64,000 nucleotides of DNA, from positions 729,178 to 793,177 of the forward strand of contig NZ_KE383909.1 in the NCBI RefSeq assembly GCF_000422725.1, read 5' to 3'. Positions 1 to 8,987 of the stretch are shown here, piece by piece (the stretch's first letter is position 1; every line of letters begins with the position of its first letter). The notes under the pieces were generated by a model. The model was given only the letters and a program-made list of their open reading frames with translations. It was not told where the DNA came from and searched no databases. The position numbers were made by a program, and so were the translations under genes. Origin of the DNA: Flavobacterium subsaxonicum WB 4.1-42 = DSM 21790. Its GTDB lineage: Bacteria > Bacteroidota > Bacteroidia > Flavobacteriales > Flavobacteriaceae.

Positions 1-2008
1 TAGACGAATCGAGTTTAGTGGTGCGCAGCCCCATAGATTTTACCCTGCCCGATTGCGAGCTTACATCAATCACGTCGCCTACCTGTATGGGCTTATCAAA
101 AATAAGTATAACACCCGATACAAAGTTGCTTACAATGTTCTGGAGGCCAAGACCTACACCAACACCTAATGCGCCCAATAGAATACTAAGCTTATCTAAC
201 GGCATGCCCGATGCAGCAATAGCCAGCAGATAACCCACAATAAGCACCACAAGGCGGGTAACTAAAAGTTTAGAATGCTGGCGTTTGTTAATGTTCTCTT
301 CGTCTTCATCATCCACTTCGCCAAAAAAGTAAGCTACGTATTTTTGCAGCAGGTGCGCAATCCAGATAAGGATGCAGAACAGCAGTACACTGCCCAGTGT
401 AAAGGTAACGCTGCCAATAGTATTGGGGTGGCTTAGCAGCCTGCTAAAAGCGTCGTGAAGGCTTTCCCAGATATTAAGGTTAGACGCTATAACTACAATC
501 CACATATAGCTTATTATAAGTACAAATGGTTTTTTAAGGTTTTGCGACAGGCTCTCGTGATCGAATAACTTGTTTATGCCACGCTTAATGCGGGTGGTGT
601 ATATCTGCAACAAGATAACTTCCAATATAACCTTTAACAGCACGCTAAGGGCTATAATTTGCGTAAGCGCAATAATAGCAGCAAGGCTAAGCGTGTGCGA
701 TAACGATACCCGCCCAAATAAGTTAAAGATAAGCGCAAGGGCATTAAAGCCTATAAATATAAAGCTGGCCCATTTAAAAAAGCCTTTAATATATAACTGG
801 TCTTTTATGCTATTTAACTGAACTAATCCGTAGCGTATGGCGAATACGTTAATAACTATAAAAATGGTTCGCTCTAAAAAGCTGATCTTTACAAAAAGGT
901 CCATAAAGCACAGCACAAAAAACAGGGCTATAAGCAGCAGCCAGTTGCGCATCGATTTTTGTTTCCATTGCCCTTTAAACAACAGCGACAGTATAAGTAG
1001 CAATATAAGCTGAAGGAATTCTATAAACAGGGCAGGGGCATACAGGTTGCTTACTACGGCAATGTTTAGGCCTATAACCAATATGGGCAGTAAAACACCT
1101 TTATTAAGGTATTTAAAGCCAAAGGTTTTAAGGTTATCAAAATGGCCGTGGTTTTTTAGGTACTTAATGTTGCGCAATATCCACCAGGCAACAAGACCCA
1201 TAAAAAAGGCAAGGGTTATAAGGCTGGTAAAACTATAGCGGCTGTAATAGGTTACAACCCCTTTTTCTACATCAAACTTTCCCTTAATGTTTGCCGATAG
1301 TTCTTTTTTCTGGATAGCCGTTTCGGTATGCCATAAGTAGGGGTACTCGTCGCCAAAAATACTAACCCCCGATGTTTCTAACCGGCTCTCTACCGTTTGC
1401 AACGCTTTAGATACCGCCATCTTGCGCTGAACGGTAAGCCGCTTTTTAGTACTAAGCAATGCCATATTTACGTGCATAAGGCTATCAGTACTCTGGTATT
1501 TTGCGCGCAGGCTTAGTAGTTCGGTTTTAAAGCGCTTCCGCTGAACAGTATCTCTTACAAGGCTTGTAAAAAGCGTGTCTTTACGAATGCCGGCAATGCG
1601 ATCTTTAATCTTATCAAAGTTAGCATTCTTGGTATCTATGGTTTGGTTTTGCTGTTCCAGCTCAACTTCTATTTCCTGTAAAACGGTGCGGTACATTTGC
1701 TGGTTGCGCACGTTGGGGCTTGCCTCTTTAAGGTTGGCCAGTATAAGGTCCAGTTTATCTTTTGTGCTTTCCATCTCGCCAAACAGGCGGTAAGTGCCAC
1801 CACCAAATTCGGCATCGGTATGCGCCAGCTCTAATACCTCGCTGGCATTTTCTATAGACATTAAGTAATCGCTGTCAGACACCGCTTCGTCATCAAACAG
1901 TTTGCCGCGGTGCATGTGTTTTTTGTCGGGTGTAGCCTGCGAAAAACATAATTGTACAGACAGTAATAGGAACAGGGTAAATAAACCCGCAGTTATTTTT
2001 TTAGGCAT
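1..2008 (-). CDS. MscS-family mechanosensitive ion channel (3' end beyond window)
   Basis: Reading the minus strand from the ATG at 2006-2008 gives a long open frame that leaves the window at base 1. It starts with a signal peptide (MPKKITAGLFTLFLLLSVQL), followed by about 200 residues of charged, helical periplasmic sequence. Then come many hydrophobic segments and an MscS-like pore region (GALGVGVGLGLQNIVSNF) leading into the start of the beta domain (KPIQVGDVIDV). This is the layout of the larger, multi-TM MscS relatives in Bacteroidota, which release osmolytes on hypo-osmotic shock. The acidic stretch EVDDEDEEN lies before the last pore-forming helices. The C-terminal domain is outside the window. 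Family assignment is confident; the gating role is inferred from the family. Confidence 0.88.
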   Translation of the reverse strand, partial: MPKKITAGLFTLFLLLSVQLCFSQATPDKKHMHRGKLFDDEAVSDSDYLMSIENASEVLELAHTDAEFGGGTYRLFGEMESTKDKLDLILANLKEASPNVRNQQMYRTVLQEIEVELEQQNQTIDTKNANFDKIKDRIAGIRKDTLFTSLVRDTVQRKRFKTELLSLRAKYQSTDSLMHVNMALLSTKKRLTVQRKMAVSKALQTVESRLETSGVSIFGDEYPYLWHTETAIQKKELSANIKGKFDVEKGVVTYYSRYSFTSLITLAFFMGLVAWWILRNIKYLKNHGHFDNLKTFGFKYLNKGVLLPILVIGLNIAVVSNLYAPALFIEFLQLILLLILSLLFKGQWKQKSMRNWLLLIALFFVLCFMDLFVKISFLERTIFIVINVFAIRYGLVQLNSIKDQLYIKGFFKWASFIFIGFNALALIFNLFGRVSLSHTLSLAAIIALTQIIALSVLLKVILEVILLQIYTTRIKRGINKLFDHESLSQNLKKPFVLIISYMWIVVIASNLNIWESLHDAFSRLLSHPNTIGSVTFTLGSVLLFCILIWIAHLLQKYVAYFFGEVDDEDEENINKRQHSKLLVTRLVVLIVGYLLAIAASGMPLDKLSILLGALGVGVGLGLQNIVSNFVSGVILIFDKPIQVGDVIDVSSQSGRVKSMGLRTTKLDSS

Positions 2009-2316
2009 TATGATATTTAAATAGAGTTAACCGCAGGGGTTAGGTTTTTATTGATAGTTTAAGCTTCAAAATTAGACGGAAATTACATATACTTTTAAAG
2101 AAATTTTAAAAACTTATAGCAGTAACACCGTTGCCATGCTTTATTATGTGCGGATTTACCGATGAGGTTACTTAAAATAGCTGCCTGCCTCATCAAATTA
2201 TTACTGATTTTACCGTTGACTGAAAATTTTTTTAATTTTTTTACAGTTATAAGTTTCATGTAATGAAAAGGTTAAAAAAAAGCTTTTAAATTTTTACAGT
2301 TTTTAGGCAAAATGTA

Positions 2317-2347
2317 TTTGCAGAAACAAAAAAGGTTGCTATATTTG
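2317..2347 (+). promoter_or_regulatory. Bacteroidota-type promoter for tRNA-Ser
   Basis: TTTG at 2317-2320 is followed after 19 bases by TATATTTG at 2340-2347. This matches the Flavobacterium consensus of a TTG box, a 17-23 base spacer and TAnnTTTG. The tRNA starts 33 bases further on. In the rest of the 370-base gap between the channel gene and the tRNA I see only AT-rich sequence. Confidence 0.6.
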
Positions 2348-2380
2348 CAACCGCAATGAGGAAGTGATTTGCATCTTACT

Positions 2381-2468
2381 GGAGAAATGGCAGAGTGGTC
2401 GATTGCGGCAGTCTTGAAAACTGTTGACTGTAACAGGTCCGGGGGTTCGAATCCCTCTTTCTCCGCCA
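2381..2468 (+). tRNA. tRNA-Ser (anticodon TGA), CCA encoded
   Basis: The acceptor arms GGAGAAA and TTTCTCC pair, with discriminator G and an encoded CCA at 2466-2468. The anticodon loop CTTGAAAA carries TGA. There is a long variable arm typical of class II tRNA-Ser, and a T-arm containing GGTTCGAATCC. A truncated tyrosine integrase lies 400 bases downstream of the 3' end, which suggests the tRNA served as an attachment site. Confidence 0.97.
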
Positions 2469-2500
2469 CCCGGAGTTTGAAAGATAACTTCTAAGAATTA

Positions 2501-2537
2501 AAAACCTTTGAATACATCAGTATTTGAAGGTTTTTTT
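2501..2537 (+). terminator. Rho-independent terminator after tRNA-Ser
   Basis: Arms at 2501-2515 and 2520-2534 pair with two mismatches around the loop ATCA, and a run of seven T's follows. Confidence 0.75.
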
Positions 2538-2744
2538 GTTTTATGCCTTATTGAAATTTGAGTGCCTTTTGGGTAAGACATCCTTTGGAACGCCCGTATT
2601 TACTGGAAGTTTAAAGAATTTCAGGTTTCTACACCCGGTTTGGCTTTGTGCATTTATGTGTCAATTGCCACACTACCCAAGACATTTACAACTTCAGAAT
2701 CGGGTGTCAAAACACACATATCATATCATAAGTTAGTTGCCCTA

Positions 2745-2794
2745 TTAGTGTACCTATGAAAATTTTCACTTTTGGGGCAAATTAGGTACACTAA
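2745..2794. repeat. 12-bp inverted repeat upstream of the integrase remnant
   Basis: TTAGTGTACCTA (2745-2756) and its exact reverse complement TAGGTACACTAA (2783-2794) are separated by 26 bases. They lie about 90 bases before the truncated integrase, within the 416-base gap after tRNA-Ser, which otherwise holds only the tRNA terminator. The position would suit integrase or excisionase arm sites or an operator; this is inference. Confidence 0.5.
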
Positions 2795-2884
2795 AATGAA
2801 ATGTTTCCTCGGGAATTCCCTGTAAATACTGGCAACTTGCAAAGTTTTTAAGTCAATTTAAAATTAATTTAAAAACCGGAAATT

Positions 2885-3385
2885 ATGTTAAAAGTAATCT
2901 TCTACATCAAGTCACAGAAGGCCGGTAAAGATGGTTTAGCACCCATTTTTGCACGAATTTCTCTAAGAGACAAATTCATTACCATGGCCACAGGTAAGTC
3001 AATCACAAAAGAGCGTTGGCTATTCACCAACAATCTCAGGAATGTCCTTAAGATGGACAAGGAAAAAGTCATCAAAGAAGCCCTGGAAGTTTTTCAGTTA
3101 AACCTTGAAAAGAAATTCTATGAGCTATCGAAAATTGATACTGACATCTCTCTTGAATTCCTGAGGCACGAAATCAAGGGAAAAACAAAGGCTAACGAGA
3201 AGCCCAAGTCGATTACCATATTGGAGGTAATGGGCAAACACGCCGACTTTTTTAAACGTAAAGTGGAAAGCGGTGAGCGTGCAGCCGCTTCTTTTCAAAA
3301 ATATGCCCGGGCAAAAGAGTTGTTGGTCAACTTTATGAAAAAGCAATATAACCTGGACGATATTGAAGCTATATCAGCCGGTAAA
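2885..3385 (+). pseudogene. Tyrosine recombinase, N-terminal fragment
   Basis: About 165 residues match the start of Bacteroidota conjugative-element integrases: an arm-type DNA-binding domain (MLKVIFYIKSQKAGKDG, residues 1-90) followed by the beginning of the SAM-like core-binding domain. The catalytic domain with its R-H-R-Y residues is absent. The frame ends at 3406 after a few codons (GKMVDNAV) that are read out of frame from the next fragment, so the break lies near 3378-3385. The position beside tRNA-Ser suggests the remains of an element once inserted at that tRNA. Confidence 0.8.
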
Positions 3386-3833
3386 ATGGTGGACAATGCA
3401 GTTTAGCTTGGACACCTATCTTAGCAATGAAAAATCTCATATTGAAAATTTCGCCTATAACGGGACCGGCTGGGGCTACGATATTAACTTTTACCAAAAT
3501 GTAGAATTAAAGGGCGACTGGAAGTTTAGCATGAATGGTTTTTACACCGGGCGTTCTACTTCTCCAAATGGTTTTTCTATAGCTACCTATGATTTAAGCC
3601 TTTCGGCCAAAAAGAGCCTGTTAAATAAAAAATTACTGATAGCTAGTGGCTGCAGCAATATCCTGAAAAAAAGCCTCTACAATCATACGACCCAGGTTAA
3701 CAATGTATCGACCGACTGGACCAACCGTTGGGAAACACGCCGTTTTTTTGTCCAGCTAACTTACTACTTCGGTTCTGGTAAAGGCAAAGAGGTAAAAGCT
3801 ACTTCTCTTGATGAAGAAACAAACAGAATGTAG
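3378..3833 (+). pseudogene. C-terminal fragment of an outer-membrane beta-barrel receptor
   Basis: From PVKWWTMQFSLDTY to the stop, the sequence matches the last ~150 residues of the OMP_b-brl_3 barrels. It aligns by eye with the end of the complete barrel gene at 24718-27102: both have a WW motif, alternating amphipathic strands and a final strand resembling FFVQLTYYFG. No plug, carboxypeptidase-like domain or signal peptide precedes it. It is in a different frame from the integrase fragment it abuts, so this is a deletion junction and not a functional fusion. Confidence 0.8.
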
Positions 3834-3884
3834 ATTTAAATACAGCTGAATTAATATATCCGCTGAAATATTGAGTTTTTCCTT

Positions 3885-3898
3885 TCACCATTCGGTGA
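3885..3898. promoter_or_regulatory. Putative TetR operator upstream of the tetR gene
   Basis: TCACC-ATTC-GGTGA is a perfect 5-bp inverted repeat with a 4-base spacer. The same arms and spacing recur twice upstream of the CPBP gene (7606-7619 and 7659-7672). Autoregulation of the tetR gene at 4062 is inferred. Confidence 0.6.
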
Positions 3899-4024
3899 TT
3901 AATGTATTATAAATAAATGATTCAGAGTAAATTTCTGCGGGCTGGATAACCAACTCACATAAGATATTGTAAGTTGCAGTAGTAACGGTAAGATAACAGA
4001 TAATGGCAATCTTTTAAAATGGTT

Positions 4025-4032
4025 TACATTTG
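4025..4032 (+). promoter_or_regulatory. TAnnTTTG box of the tetR gene
   Basis: TACATTTG lies 29 bases before the ATG at 4062 and fits the Flavobacterium -7 consensus. I see no clear -33 TTG at the expected distance. Confidence 0.45.
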
Positions 4033-4061
4033 CATTTAAGATATCTGCATAAGCCATAAAA

Positions 4062-4691
4062 ATGAAAAAGGAAACAGCTAGTAAAAAAAGCAGGAATAAA
4101 GAGCAAAGTAAGCAACAGTTACTTGATGCGGTTGGAGAAATTTTAAGGACAAAAGGGTATTCCGAACTAAAGGTAAACCAGATTGCCGCGACTGCGGGGC
4201 TTGATAAAAAGCTTATCTACAACTATTTTGGCAGTAAGGATAACCTCCTGAGCGAGTACATACACTCTCAGGATTTTTGGAGTAATGTAAAGCAGGACAG
4301 TGTGCCTGTACTAGTTCCTGATAGTGGCAAACATTTGTCAACCGCAATGCTACTTCAACAATTTGACTTTGTCCGGGACAATGCAGAGTTGCAGAAGGTG
4401 CTTTTATGGCGCCTGTCTGAACCGCAGCCCTTCTTACAGCAATTGACCGAAAACCAGGAGAAAGTAGGCGAGCAATTATTTCAATCCATATTCGACCCCC
4501 ACTTTAAGGAAAAGGCCTTGGATTACCGGGCTATAATGGCCATACTGGTTGCGGGCGCTTACTATTTAAACTTGTATTCATCAGTAAACGGAAGTGTTTT
4601 TTGCGGGATCGATTTAAATACTGATTCAGGACGGGGCAAAATTCAGGAGGCATTTTCATTTTTAGTTGATAAAACCTACAATGGCCTGTAA
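4062..4691 (+). CDS. TetR/AcrR-family transcriptional regulator
   Basis: The 209-residue protein has a basic N-terminus and a TetR-type helix-turn-helix at about residues 18-65 (KVNQIAATAGLDKKLIYNYF, then GSKDNLL). A divergent all-helical ligand-binding domain follows. Repression is the usual mode of the family. A TetR-type palindrome lies 164 bases upstream and two more copies lie in the metalloprotease/CPBP intergenic region about 3 kb away. I infer that it controls itself and that divergent pair. The ligand is unknown. It is convergent with the beta-propeller gene that follows. Confidence 0.88.
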   Translation: MKKETASKKSRNKEQSKQQLLDAVGEILRTKGYSELKVNQIAATAGLDKKLIYNYFGSKDNLLSEYIHSQDFWSNVKQDSVPVLVPDSGKHLSTAMLLQQFDFVRDNAELQKVLLWRLSEPQPFLQQLTENQEKVGEQLFQSIFDPHFKEKALDYRAIMAILVAGAYYLNLYSSVNGSVFCGIDLNTDSGRGKIQEAFSFLVDKTYNGL

Positions 4692-4738
4692 ACGTTGCTT
4701 CCGTACGAAGAAAGAGTAAATACTTCTTATGCAAATTG

Positions 4739-6025
4739 TTAATCAATAACGATCTTTTTGGTAATTTGCCCTTTTTCAAAATGAAATGTCACCAGATAGG
4801 TTCCCTGCGACAGCCCCGATATATCAATTTTATGTTGCTTTTGGTTATTACCTGTCTCAGTCCTAACCGTCCTGCCATGCATATCTGTAATTATAATGGT
4901 AGTTACCGCACTGTCTCCATCATATTCTAAAAAGCTGCTTGCGGGATTAGGGTAAACTGCAAAGTTTTTGTAAGCAGGTATATACGTATTCAGCAAATTA
5001 ATATCCAGCGTATAAATCCCTTCATTGCCGGTTAAGAATATAAGCTGGCCTTCATATTGCAGCATATCCCTTATGCCGCCGTTGTCCTCCAGATCTTCTT
5101 CATAGGCTATCTGCCAGCTTACACCTTCATCGACAGAGCGAAATACGACGATAGCGTTGTTTGTACTATTAATGGTACCGCCGGCATATATAACACCCGA
5201 CCCATCGGCTTCAAAAAGTATTTTATAAATATAAAAATATTCATCTACCCAATAGGGTTCCTCCCATGTCAGCCCCCTGTCTAATGACCTTGTAATGCGC
5301 CCCTCGCTGGCCGATAGCACTAAATCAGGATTGTCAGGGTCGGCCGCAATAAAATGAACACAGTTGTTATCGGTATTGTCGGTACGATTCCATGTCAGCC
5401 CTCCGTCAGAAGTATGCTGGATGTAGGAGGAAAAAATTTCGGTCTCACCACCATAGTATATCGTCAGGCTATCGGACGGATGAAAATCGGCATACCTGTC
5501 CTGGAATCCTCCTGTAAAGTCATTTAGATTGGTCCAGGTCTCTCCAAAATCAGTAGATTTTGAAAGGCCGTAGGAAAGGTGGAGAACGATAATAGAATTA
5601 GGATTTTGCTTATTTTGCGATATGCGATACAAGCGGTTAAAATTCTCCATTGAAAAAAAATGTTCAGGCGTAAAATCGGTGAAGGTGCTACCATTATCAA
5701 CCGAGGAAAGCATGAGGCTATCGCTGGTTTTATTGGTAATGGCCAGAATGTGGTCCCCGTTCTTTACGAAGTCGCTTACCGGCTGTCCTCCAAAAGCAAA
5801 AAGTTCCCAGTTGGCTGTTGCTCCACTTAGCTGTTTTCTGTAAATGCCGGAATATGTTGGCACGTAGAGGTAATCATCCAGCACCTGTATCTTTGGCTTT
5901 AAGCCGCCAGCATATTGGCCGGGTGGCGGTGTAAGCTCCTCCTTAAGCCCCAGGTAGTTTAACTGTGCATAACAGCCGAATGTAATTGTCGTACATAAAA
6001 TTGTAAATAAGAAATTCTTTTTCAT
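4739..6025 (-). CDS. Secreted beta-propeller protein with T9SS type A sorting domain
   Basis: I start at the ATG at 6025 because MKKNFLFTILCTTITFGCYA is a signal peptide; the upstream in-frame ATG at 6082 would add 19 residues in front of it. The body has repeated sialidase/BNR-like Asp-box segments (STDFGETW, TSDGGLTW, SLDRGLTW, SVDEGVSW), indicating a beta-propeller. The last ~75 residues (FAVYPNPASSFLEY to KKIVID) are a T9SS type A sorting domain, so export through the Por system and surface attachment or release are expected. It lies 80 bases downstream of the metalloprotease gene on the same strand and is probably cotranscribed with it. The substrate is unknown. Confidence 0.85.
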   Translation of the reverse strand: MKKNFLFTILCTTITFGCYAQLNYLGLKEELTPPPGQYAGGLKPKIQVLDDYLYVPTYSGIYRKQLSGATANWELFAFGGQPVSDFVKNGDHILAITNKTSDSLMLSSVDNGSTFTDFTPEHFFSMENFNRLYRISQNKQNPNSIIVLHLSYGLSKSTDFGETWTNLNDFTGGFQDRYADFHPSDSLTIYYGGETEIFSSYIQHTSDGGLTWNRTDNTDNNCVHFIAADPDNPDLVLSASEGRITRSLDRGLTWEEPYWVDEYFYIYKILFEADGSGVIYAGGTINSTNNAIVVFRSVDEGVSWQIAYEEDLEDNGGIRDMLQYEGQLIFLTGNEGIYTLDINLLNTYIPAYKNFAVYPNPASSFLEYDGDSAVTTIIITDMHGRTVRTETGNNQKQHKIDISGLSQGTYLVTFHFEKGQITKKIVID

Positions 6026-6105
6026 AGCGATTATTTTATGGTTTTTAAATGCAACTGAGGTTAGGGCCATACTGCACCGCAATCAACCAGCAGTAGGTAC
6101 GGTTA

Positions 6106-7500
6106 TTATTCAATTAAATTTTTAGGGAAATATTTCTTCATCATTTCCTCTGTGGAGGACCGGTGACGATTAATGATGAAAAGCTTAGTTTTATCTTCAA
6201 GCGCCAGAGCCATTATAAATTCTTTCTTATGATTTGGGTTCTTACTGCCCAGCTCAGGGAAATTAGCCTTTAGCATATCCAGGATCTGTTTATGGTCCTT
6301 AGAAATAATAAAAACTTTAGTTACCGGGGCTTCTTTTGCTTTCTCAATTTCTGCCGCTGTAATCGGCGCGCTAAAGCGGCTATAGGAATTATACCGGTAT
6401 GTCCTCCTAAAGTAGCGCCAGTCTTCCTCACTGCCGGTAACAATATAACGGTAGGTAAAAAGGTGCGCCAGCTCTTTACCCCACTGCGGAAATTGGGTAT
6501 CGTAAGTGGTTACGTAAGCTTTTATAAACGCCTCATCCATTGGCTTTCCAGCTTGTATGTATTGCTTTACCACGGGGTATATAGCCCGTGCCATTTCTGA
6601 GATGTACTTGTTTGCATACCATTCCTGTTCATCAGCTTTACCGGTTTGTTGTTCCATAGCATATCCGCTACTGAGGGCAGTAGCCAATACCTCATTCATA
6701 AGGAGCAGGGCATACTGGCTGTTGGGAGAGCCGGAGGCATCAAACCACTTCTGGATGTTATCTTTCATCTCCAGGCCCTGGTTGTCATAGATAATGTGGT
6801 TGATCTCGTGCATGGCAACCACAAAAAAGGTAATGTGGTCTTTAAAGTCTGGCGGCACCTCACAAATAGCTGTATTATTAAATGCCCTTGCCCCCAGGTT
6901 TCCCTTGCCGGGAGACAGCAGGAGGTTGAGCTCTATGGGTATAATACTGTCCCATTGGGTACCATAAAAGGACAGGCCGGTTTGGAAATAATCAGAGAAA
7001 CTATTGTTATCGACAAACTTTAAAAAATGTTCCTTCTGCACATCTAACGCTGCCCGGTTTGGCTCATAGGCCAGGGTTTGATAAACAGGTAGGAAACACT
7101 CAAGTATAGCTGCCAACTTTGATAGTTGTTCATTAGGCAGTATGCCCATAGACCGGTCCCTGAACTCATCAATAGTTTTACTTACAGCAAGATTACGTTC
7201 TAAGAGGTCGCGCGACATTACCCCCGCCTTTAACGTGGCAGGGTATTGCCTGAACGCATAACTATAATCAATCTTCAGCTGGTCAAAATCAGTAATCAGC
7301 TTACGGTAGTGGTCTGTATTGTAATCCGATGCCCGAAATAATGCTTTTAGTTCATTATCCGGATAGCTGTCAGAGAGCTTTATTACAAAGTCATAGGTAG
7401 CATACAGCGCCGACGTATGGAAGTTAAACCGGATGTCACCCTGCGCGAAAAGGCTACAGGCAATTACAACGGTAAGGAATATTGAGAGTATTCGTTTCAT
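6106..7500 (-). CDS. Putative secreted zinc metalloprotease (HExxH)
   Basis: The 464-residue protein begins with a signal peptide (MKRILSIFLTVVIACSLFA). A zincin motif, HEINHIIYD, falls near residue 230, and a Glu in NEVLATALSSGYA about 40 residues later could be the third zinc ligand, as in gluzincins. I do not recognise the rest. The C-terminal ~90 residues (VTKVFIISKDHKQILDML onward) look like a separate alpha/beta segment. The gene is divergent from the CPBP protease across a region with two TetR-type operators and reads into the beta-propeller gene, so it may head a two-gene operon. The protease activity is inferred from the motif. Confidence 0.65.
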   Translation of the reverse strand: MKRILSIFLTVVIACSLFAQGDIRFNFHTSALYATYDFVIKLSDSYPDNELKALFRASDYNTDHYRKLITDFDQLKIDYSYAFRQYPATLKAGVMSRDLLERNLAVSKTIDEFRDRSMGILPNEQLSKLAAILECFLPVYQTLAYEPNRAALDVQKEHFLKFVDNNSFSDYFQTGLSFYGTQWDSIIPIELNLLLSPGKGNLGARAFNNTAICEVPPDFKDHITFFVVAMHEINHIIYDNQGLEMKDNIQKWFDASGSPNSQYALLLMNEVLATALSSGYAMEQQTGKADEQEWYANKYISEMARAIYPVVKQYIQAGKPMDEAFIKAYVTTYDTQFPQWGKELAHLFTYRYIVTGSEEDWRYFRRTYRYNSYSRFSAPITAAEIEKAKEAPVTKVFIISKDHKQILDMLKANFPELGSKNPNHKKEFIMALALEDKTKLFIINRHRSSTEEMMKKYFPKNLIE

Positions 7501-7570
7501 AAAATTTATAAAATATAATGGGGTTACGCATGAATGGCTTTGCTATCTATACAAATGATTGTAGTACCCT

Positions 7571-7587
7571 GTCAGGGAACTCCTGAC
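7571..7587. repeat. Inverted repeat in the metalloprotease/CPBP divergent region
   Basis: GTCAGG and CCTGAC are exact inverse copies separated by GAACT. It may be another regulator site; nothing else supports a function. Confidence 0.35.
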
Positions 7588-7605
7588 CAAAACAAACATT
7601 ATAAA

Positions 7606-7619
7606 TCACCAATCGGTGA
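7606..7619. promoter_or_regulatory. Putative TetR operator, copy 2
   Basis: TCACC-AATC-GGTGA extends by one more pair (A7605/T7620). It has the same arms and 4-base spacer as the palindrome before the tetR gene. Its centre is 53 bases, about five helical turns, from the copy at 7659-7672. Confidence 0.6.
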
Positions 7620-7658
7620 TAAATATATATCTTTTTTTAAATCCAACAAAATTATATG

Positions 7659-7672
7659 TCACCATGTGGTGA
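7659..7672. promoter_or_regulatory. Putative TetR operator, copy 3, overlapping the CPBP promoter
   Basis: TCACC-ATGT-GGTGA ends 7 bases before a TATATTTG box (7680-7687), which itself lies 20 bases before the ATG at 7708. A repressor bound here would sit between the two promoter elements, so repression of the CPBP gene is the simplest reading. Confidence 0.6.
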
Positions 7673-7707
7673 GTTTTTATATATTTGCACAAATACTGAA
7701 TGTAGAA

Positions 7708-8442
7708 ATGAAGGGAATCCAAATCGAGCCTTTGAAAACTAAGGTTAATTATCCCGCAATAGGGTTGTTTTACATCATTGCAATAGCGCTGCGTTACCTG
7801 ACGAACAAGACGTCGCTTTTAGAAGGATTTACCAACGGGTTTTTAAAAATAATCTTACAGGGTGCCGGCCCTGCTATAGGTGCATGGGTAGTATTTTTGT
7901 TATTTAAAATAAAACATAAACCATCATTAAGAGGTAACTACAATACAATAAGCAGCCCTTTGCTGCTCTATTGGGGACTTCCCATCACCTTAATATTGGG
8001 CGTTGAATATGCTGTTAAGGGGACTTTCTCATTTGTCGCGATTTTAGCCGTCTTAGTATATGGCCTCTTAGAAGAAATAGGCTGGAGGGGATTTTTACAA
8101 CAGGAACTTAAGCCCTTACCAGAGTTTTTGAACATCTTACTTGTTGCAACACTATGGTTTACCTGGCACTTAAATTTTGAAGTCACGACTTCAAATGCGC
8201 TGTTTTTTGGAATTTTAATCGTAGGGACCTGGGGGATTGGAAAGGTTGCAGATACTACACATTCACTGCTTGCAGCCTCTGCGTTTCATTCTGTAAATAA
8301 TTTTTTCACAGAGACGGACACCCTTAAAATTACGATCCTTGCAACATTGGTAACCATCTGGGTAATTTCTTCGATTTACAGAAAAAAACAATTAAAGAAA
8401 AACCAATACAAACACAATGATGCATCGGTTTCCCAATATTAA
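7708..8442 (+). CDS. CPBP-family intramembrane glutamic endopeptidase
   Basis: I start at ATG 7708 (MKGIQIEPLKTK). The upstream in-frame ATG at 7534 would translate through both operators and the promoter box. The protein has about eight hydrophobic segments and the family's EExxxR motif (LLEEIGWRGFLQQ). Later conserved His residues appear in WFTWHLNF and AFHSVNNF. CPBP proteins are Rce1-like membrane proteases; bacterial members are linked to peptide processing or immunity. It faces the metalloprotease gene across shared TetR-type operators. The natural substrate is unknown. Confidence 0.87.
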   Translation: MKGIQIEPLKTKVNYPAIGLFYIIAIALRYLTNKTSLLEGFTNGFLKIILQGAGPAIGAWVVFLLFKIKHKPSLRGNYNTISSPLLLYWGLPITLILGVEYAVKGTFSFVAILAVLVYGLLEEIGWRGFLQQELKPLPEFLNILLVATLWFTWHLNFEVTTSNALFFGILIVGTWGIGKVADTTHSLLAASAFHSVNNFFTETDTLKITILATLVTIWVISSIYRKKQLKKNQYKHNDASVSQY

Positions 8443-8550
8443 TCTTTCTGTACGTTCATAAATATTCATAAGAAGTAAAACTATGATGTAGTAACATGTT
8501 GGACAAAGCACTTGATTTTGGTGTATTTAGTAACTAAAACAATAAACAAT

Positions 8551-8802
8551 ATGAAAAAAACAAGACCATTAAACGAGTTAAGCATGGATGAATTACAGCA
8601 AAAGAAAAAAGTAGTGCTGGGTGCAACAATAGGGCTGGGTATTGTGATGGTAGTTGCATGTATTATTTCAATATACGTTGCCATCATCGCTAAACAACCG
8701 GCGTTACTCGTTATAGCCGTTTGCTGCCCAACAACCTTTTTACCAATATTTATCAACCTGCAAAGAGTAAATAGCGAAATTAAAAACCGACCTAATCAAT
8801 AA
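8551..8802 (+). CDS. Small two-TM membrane protein
   Basis: I start at ATG 8551 (MKKTRPLNELSMDELQQKKK), 39 bases inside the longest frame, because it begins at a typical Lys-rich terminus. The 83-residue protein has a short charged N-terminus, two hydrophobic helices (about 27-50 and 55-75) and a charged tail. It resembles the small flavobacterial proteins usually labelled redox-active disulfide protein 2, although the only cysteines lie within or near the membrane segments. The function is unknown. Confidence 0.6.
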   Translation: MKKTRPLNELSMDELQQKKKVVLGATIGLGIVMVVACIISIYVAIIAKQPALLVIAVCCPTTFLPIFINLQRVNSEIKNRPNQ

Positions 8803-8987
8803 TCACTTTACTTAATGTTTTAAGATTGTTTAAATTGCGCTGCCCCGATTTTACATCAATACGATTGACTCTATTTTGGAGCACTTAGTATCGAATAATC
8901 CAATAATTTAAAATTTTACTATTATAGACGCAACCTTTTTACATACCTATATCTAATTAACTAAATCATTCAATCAATACTAATTTT

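Noticed and set aside
2524..2736. 70-codon open frame after tRNA-Ser
   Set aside because: It starts within the tRNA terminator and its translation resembles no protein.
3378..3833. Integrase-barrel fusion protein
   Set aside because: The two parts are in different frames; the integrase frame stops a few codons after the join.
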